Source of the DNA: Candidatus Nitrosomaritimum khambatensis
GTDB lineage: Archaea; Thermoproteota; Nitrososphaeria; Nitrososphaerales; Nitrosopumilaceae
DNA: 40,767 nucleotides
Direction of reading: 5' to 3'
Assembly: GCA_011773785.1 (NCBI GenBank)
Contig: WVWY01000002.1
Coordinates: 955 to 41,721 of the forward strand
Under the pieces are notes generated by a model. The model had not been told where the DNA came from. It worked only from the letters and a program-made list of their open reading frames with translations, and made no database searches. Both the position numbers and the translations under genes were made by a program. How positions within the stretch are numbered: position 1 is the first letter of the stretch; each line of letters opens with the position of its first letter. Shown piece after piece: positions 15,885-23,814 of the stretch.

Positions 15885-17267
15885 ATGAATCCAATTTTTT
15901 TCGGAGTACTAGAATTAATCCGAGGCCAAGTAGAGGGTTTTCCTGGTTTGGGTGGTATTAATTCTGGATTTATTTTAGAAAAAATTAACGAATTTCAAAA
16001 TTTTATTAGTACTTTAAGTCAAGAAGGTCCAATTGCATCTGCACATGTAATTTTGCTTGCTGCAGGAGTTGTAATATTTCTAGGGGTAGCCGGGGAGGCT
16101 TTTTTCAAAAAAACAGGAATTCCAGATGTTGCATTTCTAATGATTCTGGGAGTGATTATTGGTCCAGTATTTGGAATCATTCAACCAGAAGCTGTGACAC
16201 AAATTGTACCCTACTTTGCTGCTTTGGCTTTAATTATCATCATGTTTGATGGTGGTTTGAATATAGATCTTAAACACATGGTAAAAACTGCTCATTTTTC
16301 CTTTACATTAGCCATTCTAGGGTTTATTCTGTCAGTAGCTATTGCAGCTATGGCTGTTCATTATTTACTTGATTGGAATTGGATGGAGAGTATTTTACTT
16401 GGATCAATTGTTGGAGGAAGTAGTTCAGTAATCGTTTTTGGTTTGGTTCGAAATATTAGAATTTCAGAAGAAACAAAACATATGCTAAGTTTTGAATCGG
16501 CTTTAACTGATATTTTAGCAACTATTATTGCCTTTATTCTATTTGAAGCGATTCTTGTAGGTCAATTTGATCTTCAAGTGTTAGAAGAAACTCTGGGAAG
16601 GGCTATAATCGTGGGGTTAGTTTTGGGATTTGGTGTAGGAATTCCATGGATGTATGTTTCGACAAAGCTAGGAAATGCACAACATGCATACATGCTAACA
16701 TTAGGAATTTTGTTTGTACTGTTCTTTTTGGCCAACTCATTTGGAGAATCAGGAGCATTAACAGCTCTTGTATTTGGATTAATGCTTGGAAATAAGAATC
16801 ATCTTGCTAGAATTTTAAAATTCAAACTTCCCCGAATTGAATATGATGATCCTACTCATAATCAATTAACCTTCCTAGTAAGGGCATTCTTCTTTGTTTT
16901 TGTCGGTTTGATGGCAACAATAGGCCAGTATGAGTATATTATTCTTGGAATAGGAATTACAATTCTTATTTATTTTGGACGATTAATTGTTGGAAAAATT
17001 ACTCTGACCAAAAGATTTTCTAAATTGGACAGACATGTGACTTATTCTATGATTCCTAGAGGTTTAGCAGCTGCGGTGTTAGCTACATATCCTATAACAC
17101 TTGGCATGCCAAATGCCGAAATATATCCACAAATTGTTTTCTTTATTATTTTGTCTTCAGTAATTATTACCACAATAGGATTGGGAAGATCAAAAAGAAT
17201 CCCTCCACCAGAACCAAAAGAGGGGGGATTTGTCAAAAAACCTCCTGAAGAACCTAAGAAAGAATAG
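15885..17267 (+). CDS. Cation:proton antiporter, CPA family (Na+/H+ exchanger-like)
   Basis: The product has 460 residues with about 12 membrane spans beginning near residue 55. The segment KTGIPDVAFLMILGVIIGP and the ion-site motif FESALTDILA (around 203-212) correspond to the CPA1/NhaP ESxxND region, with Thr-Asp in place of Asn-Asp. The N-terminal 50 residues form an extra segment. The C-terminus is short, Pro- and Lys-rich (PPEEPKKE), with no TrkA or UspA regulatory domain. It would exchange Na+ or K+ for H+ across the membrane for pH and salt balance; ion preference is not deducible. Confidence 0.88.
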   Translation: MNPIFFGVLELIRGQVEGFPGLGGINSGFILEKINEFQNFISTLSQEGPIASAHVILLAAGVVIFLGVAGEAFFKKTGIPDVAFLMILGVIIGPVFGIIQPEAVTQIVPYFAALALIIIMFDGGLNIDLKHMVKTAHFSFTLAILGFILSVAIAAMAVHYLLDWNWMESILLGSIVGGSSSVIVFGLVRNIRISEETKHMLSFESALTDILATIIAFILFEAILVGQFDLQVLEETLGRAIIVGLVLGFGVGIPWMYVSTKLGNAQHAYMLTLGILFVLFFLANSFGESGALTALVFGLMLGNKNHLARILKFKLPRIEYDDPTHNQLTFLVRAFFFVFVGLMATIGQYEYIILGIGITILIYFGRLIVGKITLTKRFSKLDRHVTYSMIPRGLAAAVLATYPITLGMPNAEIYPQIVFFIILSSVIITTIGLGRSKRIPPPEPKEGGFVKKPPEEPKKE

Positions 17268-17277
17268 GTTTACAAAA

Positions 17278-17580
17278 TTATTTTATGGACTTTAATTTTT
17301 GGTTTATTTGTTCAATGTATTTTTGGCTGTATTCTGTAAATAATCTAATTTTATCTTGAGCAAGTGCCATAGCTCCTGGTCTACTATTAACTAGTTTTTC
17401 TGCAGTGATTTGGTCTTGTAATAATTTTTGTAAAGATTCCTGATTTTGTGATTCAAGTTGTTCTGTTAGATGTTTGAGTTCATCATCAAGTAAATTTTTG
17501 GTTTCTGGAATTGCAGGTGGAATTGCACCAATGATTTCTTTGTGTGTGATTTTGCCAAATACCTTTGTATCAAGTTCCAT
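17278..17580 (-). CDS. Small helical protein, unknown
   Basis: The product has 100 residues and is soluble. The N-terminus is MELDTKVFGKITHKEIIGAI; the rest is Gln-, Leu- and Lys-rich helix (for example LTEQLESQNQESLQKLLQDQ) with coiled-coil tendency. There is no cysteine and no membrane span. The gene converges on the antiporter gene with 10 bases between stops. No family is recognised. Confidence 0.65.
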   Translation of the reverse strand: MELDTKVFGKITHKEIIGAIPPAIPETKNLLDDELKHLTEQLESQNQESLQKLLQDQITAEKLVNSRPGAMALAQDKIRLFTEYSQKYIEQINQKLKSIK

Positions 17581-17744
17581 TATTTACAATCTCTCTTTTT
17601 TGTATTATAAATGAAGTTTGAGTTTCTAAAAATTTCATTAGTTAATTTCGTGAAAAATTTTATTATTTATTCCCCAAGGTAATTATCAACTCTGAGATTA
17701 GAATTGTGCATATAATATGATCAAAACCGAAATTTTTGGAGAGA

Positions 17745-17954
17745 ATGACTTACTGTATCGGTAAATGCAAAAATTACAAGGCACAAAAGCCTGCTCGTAT
17801 AGGTAGATACGCTGCAGGACAAAAACGGTGTAACTATTGCGAGGTATTCGTAGATTATGAAGGGACCACGTGTCCTTGTTGCAATAGACAATTAAGATGT
17901 CTTCCAAGAAGTCGAAAGGGTAAAGAAAAGTACCTAGAACAAATAATAAACTAG
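17745..17954 (+). CDS. Small cysteine-rich zinc-binding protein
   Basis: ATG 17745 gives MTYCIGKC at the N-terminus; an in-frame TTG at 17736 would add three residues. The protein has about 69 residues with seven cysteines: C-x3-C near the start, CNYC in the middle, CPCC, and one more Cys after it (LRC). It is strongly basic (RSRKGKEK). This pattern suggests one or two zinc sites and nucleic-acid contact, which is inferred. A TATA-like ATATAATATG (17709-17718) lies 27-36 bases upstream of the ATG and fits a leaderless mRNA. Confidence 0.75.
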   Translation: MTYCIGKCKNYKAQKPARIGRYAAGQKRCNYCEVFVDYEGTTCPCCNRQLRCLPRSRKGKEKYLEQIIN

Positions 17955-18004
17955 TGTTACCTAGGTAGAGTCCTTATTTATGAGAATATTCTATCAGTGA
18001 TATT

Positions 18005-18277
18005 ATGGCAATACCTGAAGATGTTCAAGAGTATGTTGAACAGCAGATAAAATTGATGATTTCACAGACAGAGGCTTATTTGCCATTTATCAAAGTAGCA
18101 TTTCCTTACTCAAAAAATCTGGCTGATGCGTGCTATAATCTCATAGTAGGCAGTGCAGTTTCAATTTTTGTAAATCAATATGCCATGAGATTAAAGTATC
18201 CAACCGCAGAAGATTTTACTGAGTTTGGTAAAATCATTGTAAAGTATAGAGATCAGATTGATCAGTTTTTCAAGTAA
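18005..18277 (+). CDS. Small helical protein, unknown
   Basis: The product has 90 residues, is soluble and predicted all-helical, and is rich in aromatic residues. It contains phrases such as EYVEQQIKLMISQTEAYLPF and GKIIVKYRDQIDQFF and has one Cys. No signal or strong membrane span is seen, though NLIVGSAVSIFV is hydrophobic. The stop directly abuts the end of the convergent hsp20 gene. No family is recognised. Confidence 0.65.
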   Translation: MAIPEDVQEYVEQQIKLMISQTEAYLPFIKVAFPYSKNLADACYNLIVGSAVSIFVNQYAMRLKYPTAEDFTEFGKIIVKYRDQIDQFFK

Positions 18278-18670
18278 TTATTCAATTTTGATTTTATGAC
18301 CACTAATTTCCTTTGGAATGGTGATTGTAAGCCTTCCTTTATTGAATTTAGCTGAGGCTTTTCTAGAATTGATTTTTCCAGGTAAGGTTATTGTTTTTTT
18401 GAAAAATTCGAATTTTGTTTTTACACCAAATTTTTCCTCCGAGTAGATTTCTTTCAATTTTGCTTCTACTGTTACTGCATTTCCATCAAAAGTAACTTTG
18501 ATATCTTTTTTATTAACAAGTGGAAGATCAAATTCAAGAAGCCAAGTGTTTCCAAATTCTCTTAGACATGATAGGGGTGAAAGAATCTGTTGGTCAATAT
18601 CGTCACTTAGTAAAGACGAAAGTGGAGGATTAAAGATTTTGAAGTTAAAATGGTCGTCATCTAAAGACAT
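18278..18670 (-). CDS. Small heat-shock protein (Hsp20/alpha-crystallin)
   Basis: The product has 130 residues. An alpha-crystallin domain spans roughly residues 42-120, with WLLEFDLPLVNKKDIKVTF and the C-terminal conserved strand FNKGRLTITIPK. The classic AxxxNGxL motif appears as AKFNKGRL. The C-terminal I-x-I anchor is IKIE-like. sHsps bind unfolding proteins without ATP. It is the last gene of an operon with a PAC2-family protein (gap 4 bases) and a CBS-HPF-like protein (gap 2 bases), which points to shared use in stress or dormancy. Confidence 0.85.
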   Translation of the reverse strand: MSLDDDHFNFKIFNPPLSSLLSDDIDQQILSPLSCLREFGNTWLLEFDLPLVNKKDIKVTFDGNAVTVEAKLKEIYSEEKFGVKTKFEFFKKTITLPGKINSRKASAKFNKGRLTITIPKEISGHKIKIE

Positions 18671-18674
18671 ATTA

Positions 18675-19403
18675 TCACCTGTAAATTTGAGGAGCCTTCC
18701 CTGACTTTTTTTCTTGTTGTTGAAGTTGCAAAGATCGAATTGTCTCTTCCATAAGGTTTCTGTGTTGAATTCTTAACCACTCAATTTTCTTTTTTATATC
18801 AGTAGTGTCCACCTTAACATCCAAGATTTTGGCTGTCGTCGTAATAGCTACAATTGATGCCTCGGGGTCAGGAAAGAAAGGATGACATTCAGCATACAGA
18901 ATCAAGGCTGGGATTTTGGATTTTCTAAAGGCAGTAATCATTGATGCATCTGTTCCAAATATCGAACCAGAAAGAAATTTTGAAATTCCATGGTTGTACA
19001 GAACTTTTTCTAATGATTGATGAGTAACTAAACCATATATTTTTGGAGACTTGGGATCTCTGTTTACTGATTCCATTCCGCTAACAATGATTATTTTTTT
19101 GATTTTGTTTTTTTTGCAATATTCTAAGATTGATTGGGCAAAATCATATGCTACAAAGGGATCAAATGGGAGGTCAGACATAATTACGAAAATATTATTT
19201 TTTTTATAGATACGAATGGGAGGTAGTATTTCCCCATCTTCAACAAACAGAGTTGGTGGCAAGTCAGGGTGTTCAATTTCTCCAATTTGTTTCATACCCA
19301 AATAATGAACCAAATATGAGATAGTAAAAGTTCCAACTAGGCCATTACTAGGAAATCCAACTAACAGAATATTTTCTTTGGATAATTTTTTTGATGTTTG
19401 CAT
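18675..19403 (-). CDS. PAC2-family (proteasome assembly chaperone-like) protein
   Basis: The product has 242 residues. It has the family start LLVGFPSNGLVGTFTISYLV, the motif LPPTLFVEDGEILPPIRIY and the strand KIIIVSGME, all typical of the archaeal PAC2/PbaA group (former DUF75). A helical, basic C-terminus follows. Archaeal homologues act as proteasome assembly-chaperone relatives, but their client is not always the proteasome. Here it is sandwiched between a CBS-HPF-like gene and hsp20 with 2- and 4-base gaps. Confidence 0.85.
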   Translation of the reverse strand: MQTSKKLSKENILLVGFPSNGLVGTFTISYLVHYLGMKQIGEIEHPDLPPTLFVEDGEILPPIRIYKKNNIFVIMSDLPFDPFVAYDFAQSILEYCKKNKIKKIIIVSGMESVNRDPKSPKIYGLVTHQSLEKVLYNHGISKFLSGSIFGTDASMITAFRKSKIPALILYAECHPFFPDPEASIVAITTTAKILDVKVDTTDIKKKIEWLRIQHRNLMEETIRSLQLQQQEKKSGKAPQIYR

Positions 19404-19405
19404 AA

Positions 19406-20572
19406 TTAGAATACAGGAATTCCCATTTTTCTAATACTAGTTTTTGATCTTCGTTTTGCACGTTTTGCCAAGTTTCTCAAAAGTTTCTGGCTTAATTCTT
19501 CTAGTACAGCACTAAGATCAAATCCAACAGATTTGTAAATCAAGGGTGTATGGTGAGAAGTTGTAACCATAATTGTTACATCGAATTTCCCTTCTTTTGT
19601 TCCACCACTCCTTTGTTTTTTAATGGAAACTCTTGCTTCATGAATTTCTGAATAGGTTTGCTGTAACCTTTTCAGAGTTTTTTCAAATTTTGAAGTTATT
19701 AAATCTGAATTTCTTTGATCATCAGGTAATCCTACTATGTACAAAGGAATTGGTGTTTCAACTTTTGATGCTAATAATCCAAGAATATCTTTGAAGGTGA
19801 TAATTCCTTGTAAGTTATCCCAGAGATTTACTAGGCAACAAGTAGTATCACTCCTGAGCATAGATTTTAAAATTTTATTCAAATCATCGTTAGGAGAGCA
19901 TTGAGGAATTCTTGTGCTTCCGATGTTTCCGATTTGTGATTCTAATTTGTTAACACGGTTTGAGCCTCTGGATAATCGTCCCAGACTTTCTTTTGGAATT
20001 ATAGCTTCAATTAGATGGTTTGAAGTCAAAACTTGTTTTATTTTATCTTTGGTTACTACAGGAAGATGATCAATTTTCTTGCCTGTCATTATTCTTCTTG
20101 CTGTACTAAGGGATTCATTTGAAGTAACCGTTACCGGATTTTGGGTGTAAATCAAATTCGCTTTAATCCACCTATTATCTTTTGAAGAAAGTGTTTTGAT
20201 AATTTTTTTCGCTGTGACTACACCGATGATTTGGTTATTCTTTACAACTGGTACTTCTCTTGTTCTATAGTGGGTCATAATATGAGCTGCTCTTTGAATA
20301 GTTGCATTAGGAGAAACATATGGTACTGGTGAAAGATAAGGTTCTACTTTCATACTTGTGATATTTTTAGCATTTAGTAATGATAGGATATTTGTAGATA
20401 GGGTAGTTTTTCCATTCATACAAAATGCATCATAGGATTTATTTCGATTAATTTTGTTAATAACGGAAGATAAAGTCTCAGATGGATCGATAATTGTTGG
20501 TTTTGAAATTAATTTCTTTATCTTTGTAGTTTGAATATCTTTAAGATGTTCATGAATAGTATCTGCAATCAT
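19406..20572 (-). CDS. Four-CBS protein with ribosome-hibernation-factor-like C-terminus
   Basis: The product has 388 residues. Four CBS-type repeats occupy about 17-68, 75-132, 138-193 and 217-271; the second and third are clearest (REVPVVKNNQIIGVVTAKKI; IDHLPVVTKDKIKQVL). The last 110 residues look like an HPF/YfiA fold: HEARVSIKKQ, KFDVTIMVTTS, then DLSAVLEELSQKLLRNLAKRAKRR, a strand-strand-helix ending in a very basic helix as in ribosome-inactivating factors. This would couple adenine-nucleotide sensing by CBS to ribosome silencing. The HPF link is by eye, not by search. It is the first gene of the operon with PAC2 and hsp20. Confidence 0.72.
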   Translation of the reverse strand: MIADTIHEHLKDIQTTKIKKLISKPTIIDPSETLSSVINKINRNKSYDAFCMNGKTTLSTNILSLLNAKNITSMKVEPYLSPVPYVSPNATIQRAAHIMTHYRTREVPVVKNNQIIGVVTAKKIIKTLSSKDNRWIKANLIYTQNPVTVTSNESLSTARRIMTGKKIDHLPVVTKDKIKQVLTSNHLIEAIIPKESLGRLSRGSNRVNKLESQIGNIGSTRIPQCSPNDDLNKILKSMLRSDTTCCLVNLWDNLQGIITFKDILGLLASKVETPIPLYIVGLPDDQRNSDLITSKFEKTLKRLQQTYSEIHEARVSIKKQRSGGTKEGKFDVTIMVTTSHHTPLIYKSVGFDLSAVLEELSQKLLRNLAKRAKRRSKTSIRKMGIPVF

Positions 20573-20625
20573 CTTACTTCGATGAGGATTTACCCAGTTT
20601 TAAATTAAAAGAAAACACTAGATTT

Positions 20626-20668
20626 TCAAATTTGATTTTCATGCCTGATATTTGAGTTGATATATTTA
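20626..20668 (+). promoter_or_regulatory. Promoter of the four-CBS gene with upstream palindrome
   Basis: ATATATTTA at 20660-20668 is a good TATA box about 25-33 bases upstream of TTG 20693. A perfect 10-bp palindrome TCAAATTTGA lies at 20626-20635, upstream of the likely BRE, and could be an operator. The TATA position shows that the upstream in-frame TTG at 20657 cannot be the translation start. Confidence 0.5.
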
Positions 20669-20692
20669 ACCCAAAGAATAGGAGTTGAGTTA

Positions 20693-21556
20693 TTGTTGTT
20701 AAAAAGTGCGGACCTTAACCAAATTATTATTAAAAAAACGATCACTGTTAGCCCCAACACAAGTCTTCTAAATGCTAGAGAAATTCTCCTTAGACACAAT
20801 CTAAAGCGATTAGTAGTGGTTGATTCTAAAAAACGACCTATTGGAATTATTACCGAAAAAGATATTGCAAAAACAATTTACGCTCTAGGAGACAAGCCTA
20901 TCAAAACTGTCAAGGTATCTGGTTTTATGTCTAAGAAATTATTTAACGTAAAGAAATCAGCCTCAATTTATGACTGCGCCAAGTTAATGAGAAGACATAG
21001 AATCAGCTCAGTAATAGTAATTGGAAAAAATGGAGTTTTGGAAGGTTTGATAACAAAAACAGATCTTGCATCAATTTTTCTTACACATGCAGTATCTCCT
21101 CTCAAAGTTTCAAAAATAATGACTCGAAAAGTAATTACGGCAATGCCAGGAGATTCTTTACTTTATGTTGAAAGCTTATTGATTCATAACAGAATTTCTA
21201 GAATTGTTGTTCAACGAAATAAAGTTCCAGTTGGCATAATAACATACAGAGATTTTGTTCCGGCAAAATTACCACATTGGATTGCTCAATATGCAGACCC
21301 AAAAGAAGTAGAAGACTACAGGACAAAGAAAGATCTTACCGATTTTCAAGTTAATCAAATGAGTCATTTGCTTCATTTCAAAGCAGTAGATATTATGGCT
21401 TCTAATCCAATTACAGTAAATGCAGATGAAGATGTCGGTGTGGCTGTGCTATTAATGATTAGAAATGGAGTTAGTGGATTACCAGTAGTAAAAAATTCAA
21501 AACTTGTGGGAATAATCACAAAAGCAGATATTGTAAAGGCTATTGCTGAATCCTAA
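20693..21556 (+). CDS. Protein with four CBS domains
   Basis: The TTG starts at 20693 and 20696 follow a GGAG (20681-20684). A longer frame from TTG 20657 would overlap the TATA box and is rejected. The product has about 287 residues made almost wholly of two CBS pairs, each with typical phrases such as RLVVVDSKKRPIGIITEKDI, SSVIVIGKNGVLEGLI, RIVVQRNKVPVGIITYRDF and SGLPVVKNSKLVGIITKADI. CBS pairs bind AMP, ATP or other adenosyl ligands. There is no catalytic or membrane domain, so it must act by binding a partner. Divergent from the CBS-HPF-like gene. Confidence 0.88.
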   Translation: MLLKSADLNQIIIKKTITVSPNTSLLNAREILLRHNLKRLVVVDSKKRPIGIITEKDIAKTIYALGDKPIKTVKVSGFMSKKLFNVKKSASIYDCAKLMRRHRISSVIVIGKNGVLEGLITKTDLASIFLTHAVSPLKVSKIMTRKVITAMPGDSLLYVESLLIHNRISRIVVQRNKVPVGIITYRDFVPAKLPHWIAQYADPKEVEDYRTKKDLTDFQVNQMSHLLHFKAVDIMASNPITVNADEDVGVAVLLMIRNGVSGLPVVKNSKLVGIITKADIVKAIAES

Positions 21557-21557
21557 T

Positions 21558-21986
21558 CTATTTTACAATAAGGATTGAACAAGGAGAACTATTTGCTAGC
21601 TTATTAGAAACACTTCCAAGGAAAAATCTTGCTGTAGCACCAAGACCTTTGTTTCCAACAATAATTAGGTTGCAATTTTTAATTTTGGCAATCTTTACAA
21701 TTTCATGAGTAATGTTTCCTTCTTTCATAATGGTGGTAACATCCAGTCCTTCTTTTTTTGCAGTTTCCCTTCCTTTTAGGAGAACTTTTTCTCCAAATTT
21801 GCGTAAAATTCCAAGATACTCTTTTTTATCTAGCAAATTAAGTGAGCGAGGTTTATCCACCACATAGAGTAAAATCAGATTCGATTGGTAATTTTTTGCG
21901 AAATCACATGCCTGGACAAGTGCTTTTTGTGAATATTCTGAACCATCTAATGGGACTAGTATATTCATGTAGAGGGATTTACGCAT
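21558..21986 (-). CDS. Universal stress protein (UspA family)
   Basis: The product has 142 residues from ATG 21986; ATG 21968 (MNILVPLDGSEYS) is the start expected from the family. The ATP-binding motif G-x2-G-x9-G-S is complete in GNKGLGATARFFLGS, and ILVPLDGS is the typical first strand. A TATA-like TTTAATTTAATAT (reading leftward, 22007-22018) fits a leaderless start at 21986. It converges with the four-CBS gene (one base between stops). Together with three other UspA and several CBS genes it forms a stress cluster. Confidence 0.9.
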   Translation of the reverse strand: MRKSLYMNILVPLDGSEYSQKALVQACDFAKNYQSNLILLYVVDKPRSLNLLDKKEYLGILRKFGEKVLLKGRETAKKEGLDVTTIMKEGNITHEIVKIAKIKNCNLIIVGNKGLGATARFFLGSVSNKLANSSPCSILIVK

Positions 21987-21995
21987 AAACAGTTT

Positions 21996-22024
21996 GTAGT
22001 TTTACTGATATTAAATTAAACTAC
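21996..22024. promoter_or_regulatory. Inverted repeat between two UspA genes
   Basis: GTAGTTT 21996-22002 and AAACTAC 22018-22024 form a perfect 7-bp inverted repeat with a 15-base spacer. The spacer overlaps the likely TATA box of the leftward UspA gene, so this may be an operator. The remaining 150 bases before the next gene are AT-rich. Confidence 0.35.
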
Positions 22025-22171
22025 TGAATTTCAATTAAAATAATCATCTATCTTTAATTTATCCAATTTGTCGATATTTTATTTTAGCAAAAATATCTCA
22101 TATTGAACATTAATTATTATAATTGATAATCTGAGATCAATATTAAATCCTAAAAATGGAATTGAAAACAA

Positions 22172-22600
22172 ATGATTAGAAAAAAAATTAAGAAAATTTT
22201 GGTACCTCTGGATGGATCAAAAAATTCTCTTCGAGGGTTAGATGAAGGGATTTATCTTGCTAGACAATGTCAAGCGACCATCACAGGCTTGTATGTAATT
22301 CCAATTTATCCTAGAAATTTAGCTGATGCTATTATGCCATTTCAGATTCATCTTACTAAGGAGGCTAAAAAATTCATGTCTGATGCAAAAACTAGATGTG
22401 CTAAAAAAGGTATAGTATTCAAATCTAAAGTTGTTTTTGGAAGTCCAACTGTAGAGATTCAGGATTTGTCAATGGCAGGGAAATTTGACATTATAGTTAT
22501 TGGTTCACGAGGTCAAAGCGGGATAAAAGAGGCATTTCTTGGAAGCGTGGCAAATGCAATTGTTCATAAGTCCAAAGTTCCTGTATTAGTTGTAAAGTAG
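22172..22600 (+). CDS. Universal stress protein (UspA family), inverted-duplicate copy A
   Basis: The product has 142 residues starting MIRKKIKKILVPLDGSKNS. The ATP motif G-x2-G-x9-G-S is present in GSRGQSGIKEAFLGS. Codons for about residues 6-42 are identical in nucleotide sequence to the opposite-strand UspA gene at 23815-24237, while the rest of the protein is diverged (for example VVFGSPTVEIQ against VVYGDEGKKII). This mosaic suggests gene conversion. The next UspA gene follows after seven bases and probably shares the transcript. Confidence 0.92.
   Translation: MIRKKIKKILVPLDGSKNSLRGLDEGIYLARQCQATITGLYVIPIYPRNLADAIMPFQIHLTKEAKKFMSDAKTRCAKKGIVFKSKVVFGSPTVEIQDLSMAGKFDIIVIGSRGQSGIKEAFLGSVANAIVHKSKVPVLVVK
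22187..22297 (+). repeat. 111-bp perfect inverted repeat, arm A
   Basis: This segment lies inside the UspA gene at 22172-22600 and is base-for-base identical to the reverse complement of 24118-24228. Identity stops abruptly at both ends (A against G before it, A against G after it). Silent sites are also identical, so the cause is recent copying or conversion, not protein-level constraint. Confidence 0.95.
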
Positions 22601-22607
22601 TGATAGT

Positions 22608-23078
22608 ATGTTTTCAAAAATGTTAACAAAAATTTTGGTACCTTATGATGGTTCAAAGTATTCTGTGAAGGCTTTAGCAAGAGCTATGGAACTTGCACAT
22701 AATTTAGATTCCGAGATTTTCTTGTTGTCGGTTGTAAATGTTGGATATATTGCTCCTCCAGGTCTTTTACATGGTTTGGTAAAATCTAAAAAAGAAAAAG
22801 ATGCGGTTAAGAAATGGGCCAAAACAGTAAAGACTGATGCAGAAAAGATGTTAAAAAATGCCTTAAAAAAGTGTGAATCAAAGGGAATTTCAGCCTCTTA
22901 CAAAGTAGAGGAGGGAGACGTTGCTGGAAAGATATTAGATTTTGAAAAAAGAAAAAAGATTACTCTAATTGTGATTGGGAGTCATGGCCTTCATGGGCTA
23001 GGTAAGCTAAAAACTTTGGGAAGTGTCAGTCGAAGGGTTTCTGAAAATGCAAAATCTCCTGTTTTAATTGTTAGATGA
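22608..23078 (+). CDS. Universal stress protein (UspA family)
   Basis: The product has 156 residues. ILVPYDGSKYS lies near the start, and the C-terminal loop GSHGLHGLGKLKTLGS is a variant of the ATP motif with ten, not nine, residues before the last Gly-Ser. An insertion of about 12 residues around LVKSKKEKDAVKKWAK makes it longer and more basic than its neighbours. It follows copy A by seven bases, so the two form an operon. Nucleotide binding is likely but the loop change leaves it uncertain. Confidence 0.9.
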   Translation: MFSKMLTKILVPYDGSKYSVKALARAMELAHNLDSEIFLLSVVNVGYIAPPGLLHGLVKSKKEKDAVKKWAKTVKTDAEKMLKNALKKCESKGISASYKVEEGDVAGKILDFEKRKKITLIVIGSHGLHGLGKLKTLGSVSRRVSENAKSPVLIVR

Positions 23079-23079
23079 T

Positions 23080-23310
23080 CTAAGCAAGTTCTCCTAGAAA
23101 GTGAATTATGTCTTTATCAACCACAACGGTTCTATCTTTTGGAACACGAAATAATTTTTTAGAACCACTAGAAGACTGAACAATTAATTTTGAGAATGGG
23201 TCTTTTGTTGCTTTGTATAAAATCCCCTTATCCCCAATAGACTGGGACCAATGTGTTCCTTGTACGAATGATACTGTTTGAAATTTAATTACTTGATATG
23301 AATAAACCAT
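23080..23310 (-). CDS. Small protein of unknown function in the CBS/UspA cluster
   Basis: The product has 76 residues, beta-rich, with phrases such as YQVIKFQTVSFVQGTHWSQS and GSKKLFRVPKDRTVVV. It has no Cys, signal or membrane span. It lies four bases after a two-CBS gene on the same strand and so is probably co-transcribed with it, and its stop is one base from that of the convergent UspA gene. No family is recognised; an SH3-like small barrel is possible. Confidence 0.65.
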   Translation of the reverse strand: MVYSYQVIKFQTVSFVQGTHWSQSIGDKGILYKATKDPFSKLIVQSSSGSKKLFRVPKDRTVVVDKDIIHFLGELA

Positions 23311-23314
23311 TTTC

Positions 23315-23752
23315 CTATTCTTTTTGCATTCTCATAAGTATTTGATCACAAATTCTTCTCATTTCAGAATCAGAACCAACGCTACAAATCTCAACTAAAT
23401 CGGTTGTGGTTATAATTCCAGTTACCTTTGAATCTTCAATTACAGGTAGCTTGTGAATATTGTTTACTTTCATGGATTCAGCTGCCTCCCAAACTGTTTC
23501 TTCGGGTCCAATAGAAATTAGGGGAGAAGACATTACTTCTTCTAGTGTGGAGGTCAAGGGTTTTTCTTTTGCAGCTATTCTTCTAACAAAATCTCTTTCA
23601 GTTAGAATCCCAATGGGTAAATTTTGTTGGGTAACAATAATGCAGCCAATATTCTTTTGTTCCATTAATTTTGCCGCATCCATAATCATTGAAGAGGAAT
23701 CTAATGAAGCAATGTTAGTTATCATTACATCTTTTACAAATGTGTGAGCCAT
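23315..23752 (-). CDS. Two-CBS-domain protein
   Basis: The product has 145 residues, one CBS pair and nothing else. The first repeat carries IGCIIVTQQNLPIGILTERDFV, and the second carries IHKLPVIEDSKVTGIITTTDLV. The TERDF/TTDL pattern is typical of IMPDH-like CBS modules that bind adenosine nucleotides. It is followed by a 76-residue gene at four bases. It resembles the two-CBS gene at 24372-24842, its divergent neighbour across the UspA copy B. Confidence 0.9.
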   Translation of the reverse strand: MAHTFVKDVMITNIASLDSSSMIMDAAKLMEQKNIGCIIVTQQNLPIGILTERDFVRRIAAKEKPLTSTLEEVMSSPLISIGPEETVWEAAESMKVNNIHKLPVIEDSKVTGIITTTDLVEICSVGSDSEMRRICDQILMRMQKE

Positions 23753-23814
23753 ATTGTTGAGTCAGATTATATTCTAATAAACAGGATCCTAATTTTCAGA
23801 ACAAAAAATGGCCT

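Noticed and set aside
20657-20692. Longer N-terminus for the four-CBS protein from TTG 20657
   Set aside because: The first codons coincide with the TATA box at 20660-20668, so they lie upstream of the transcription start.
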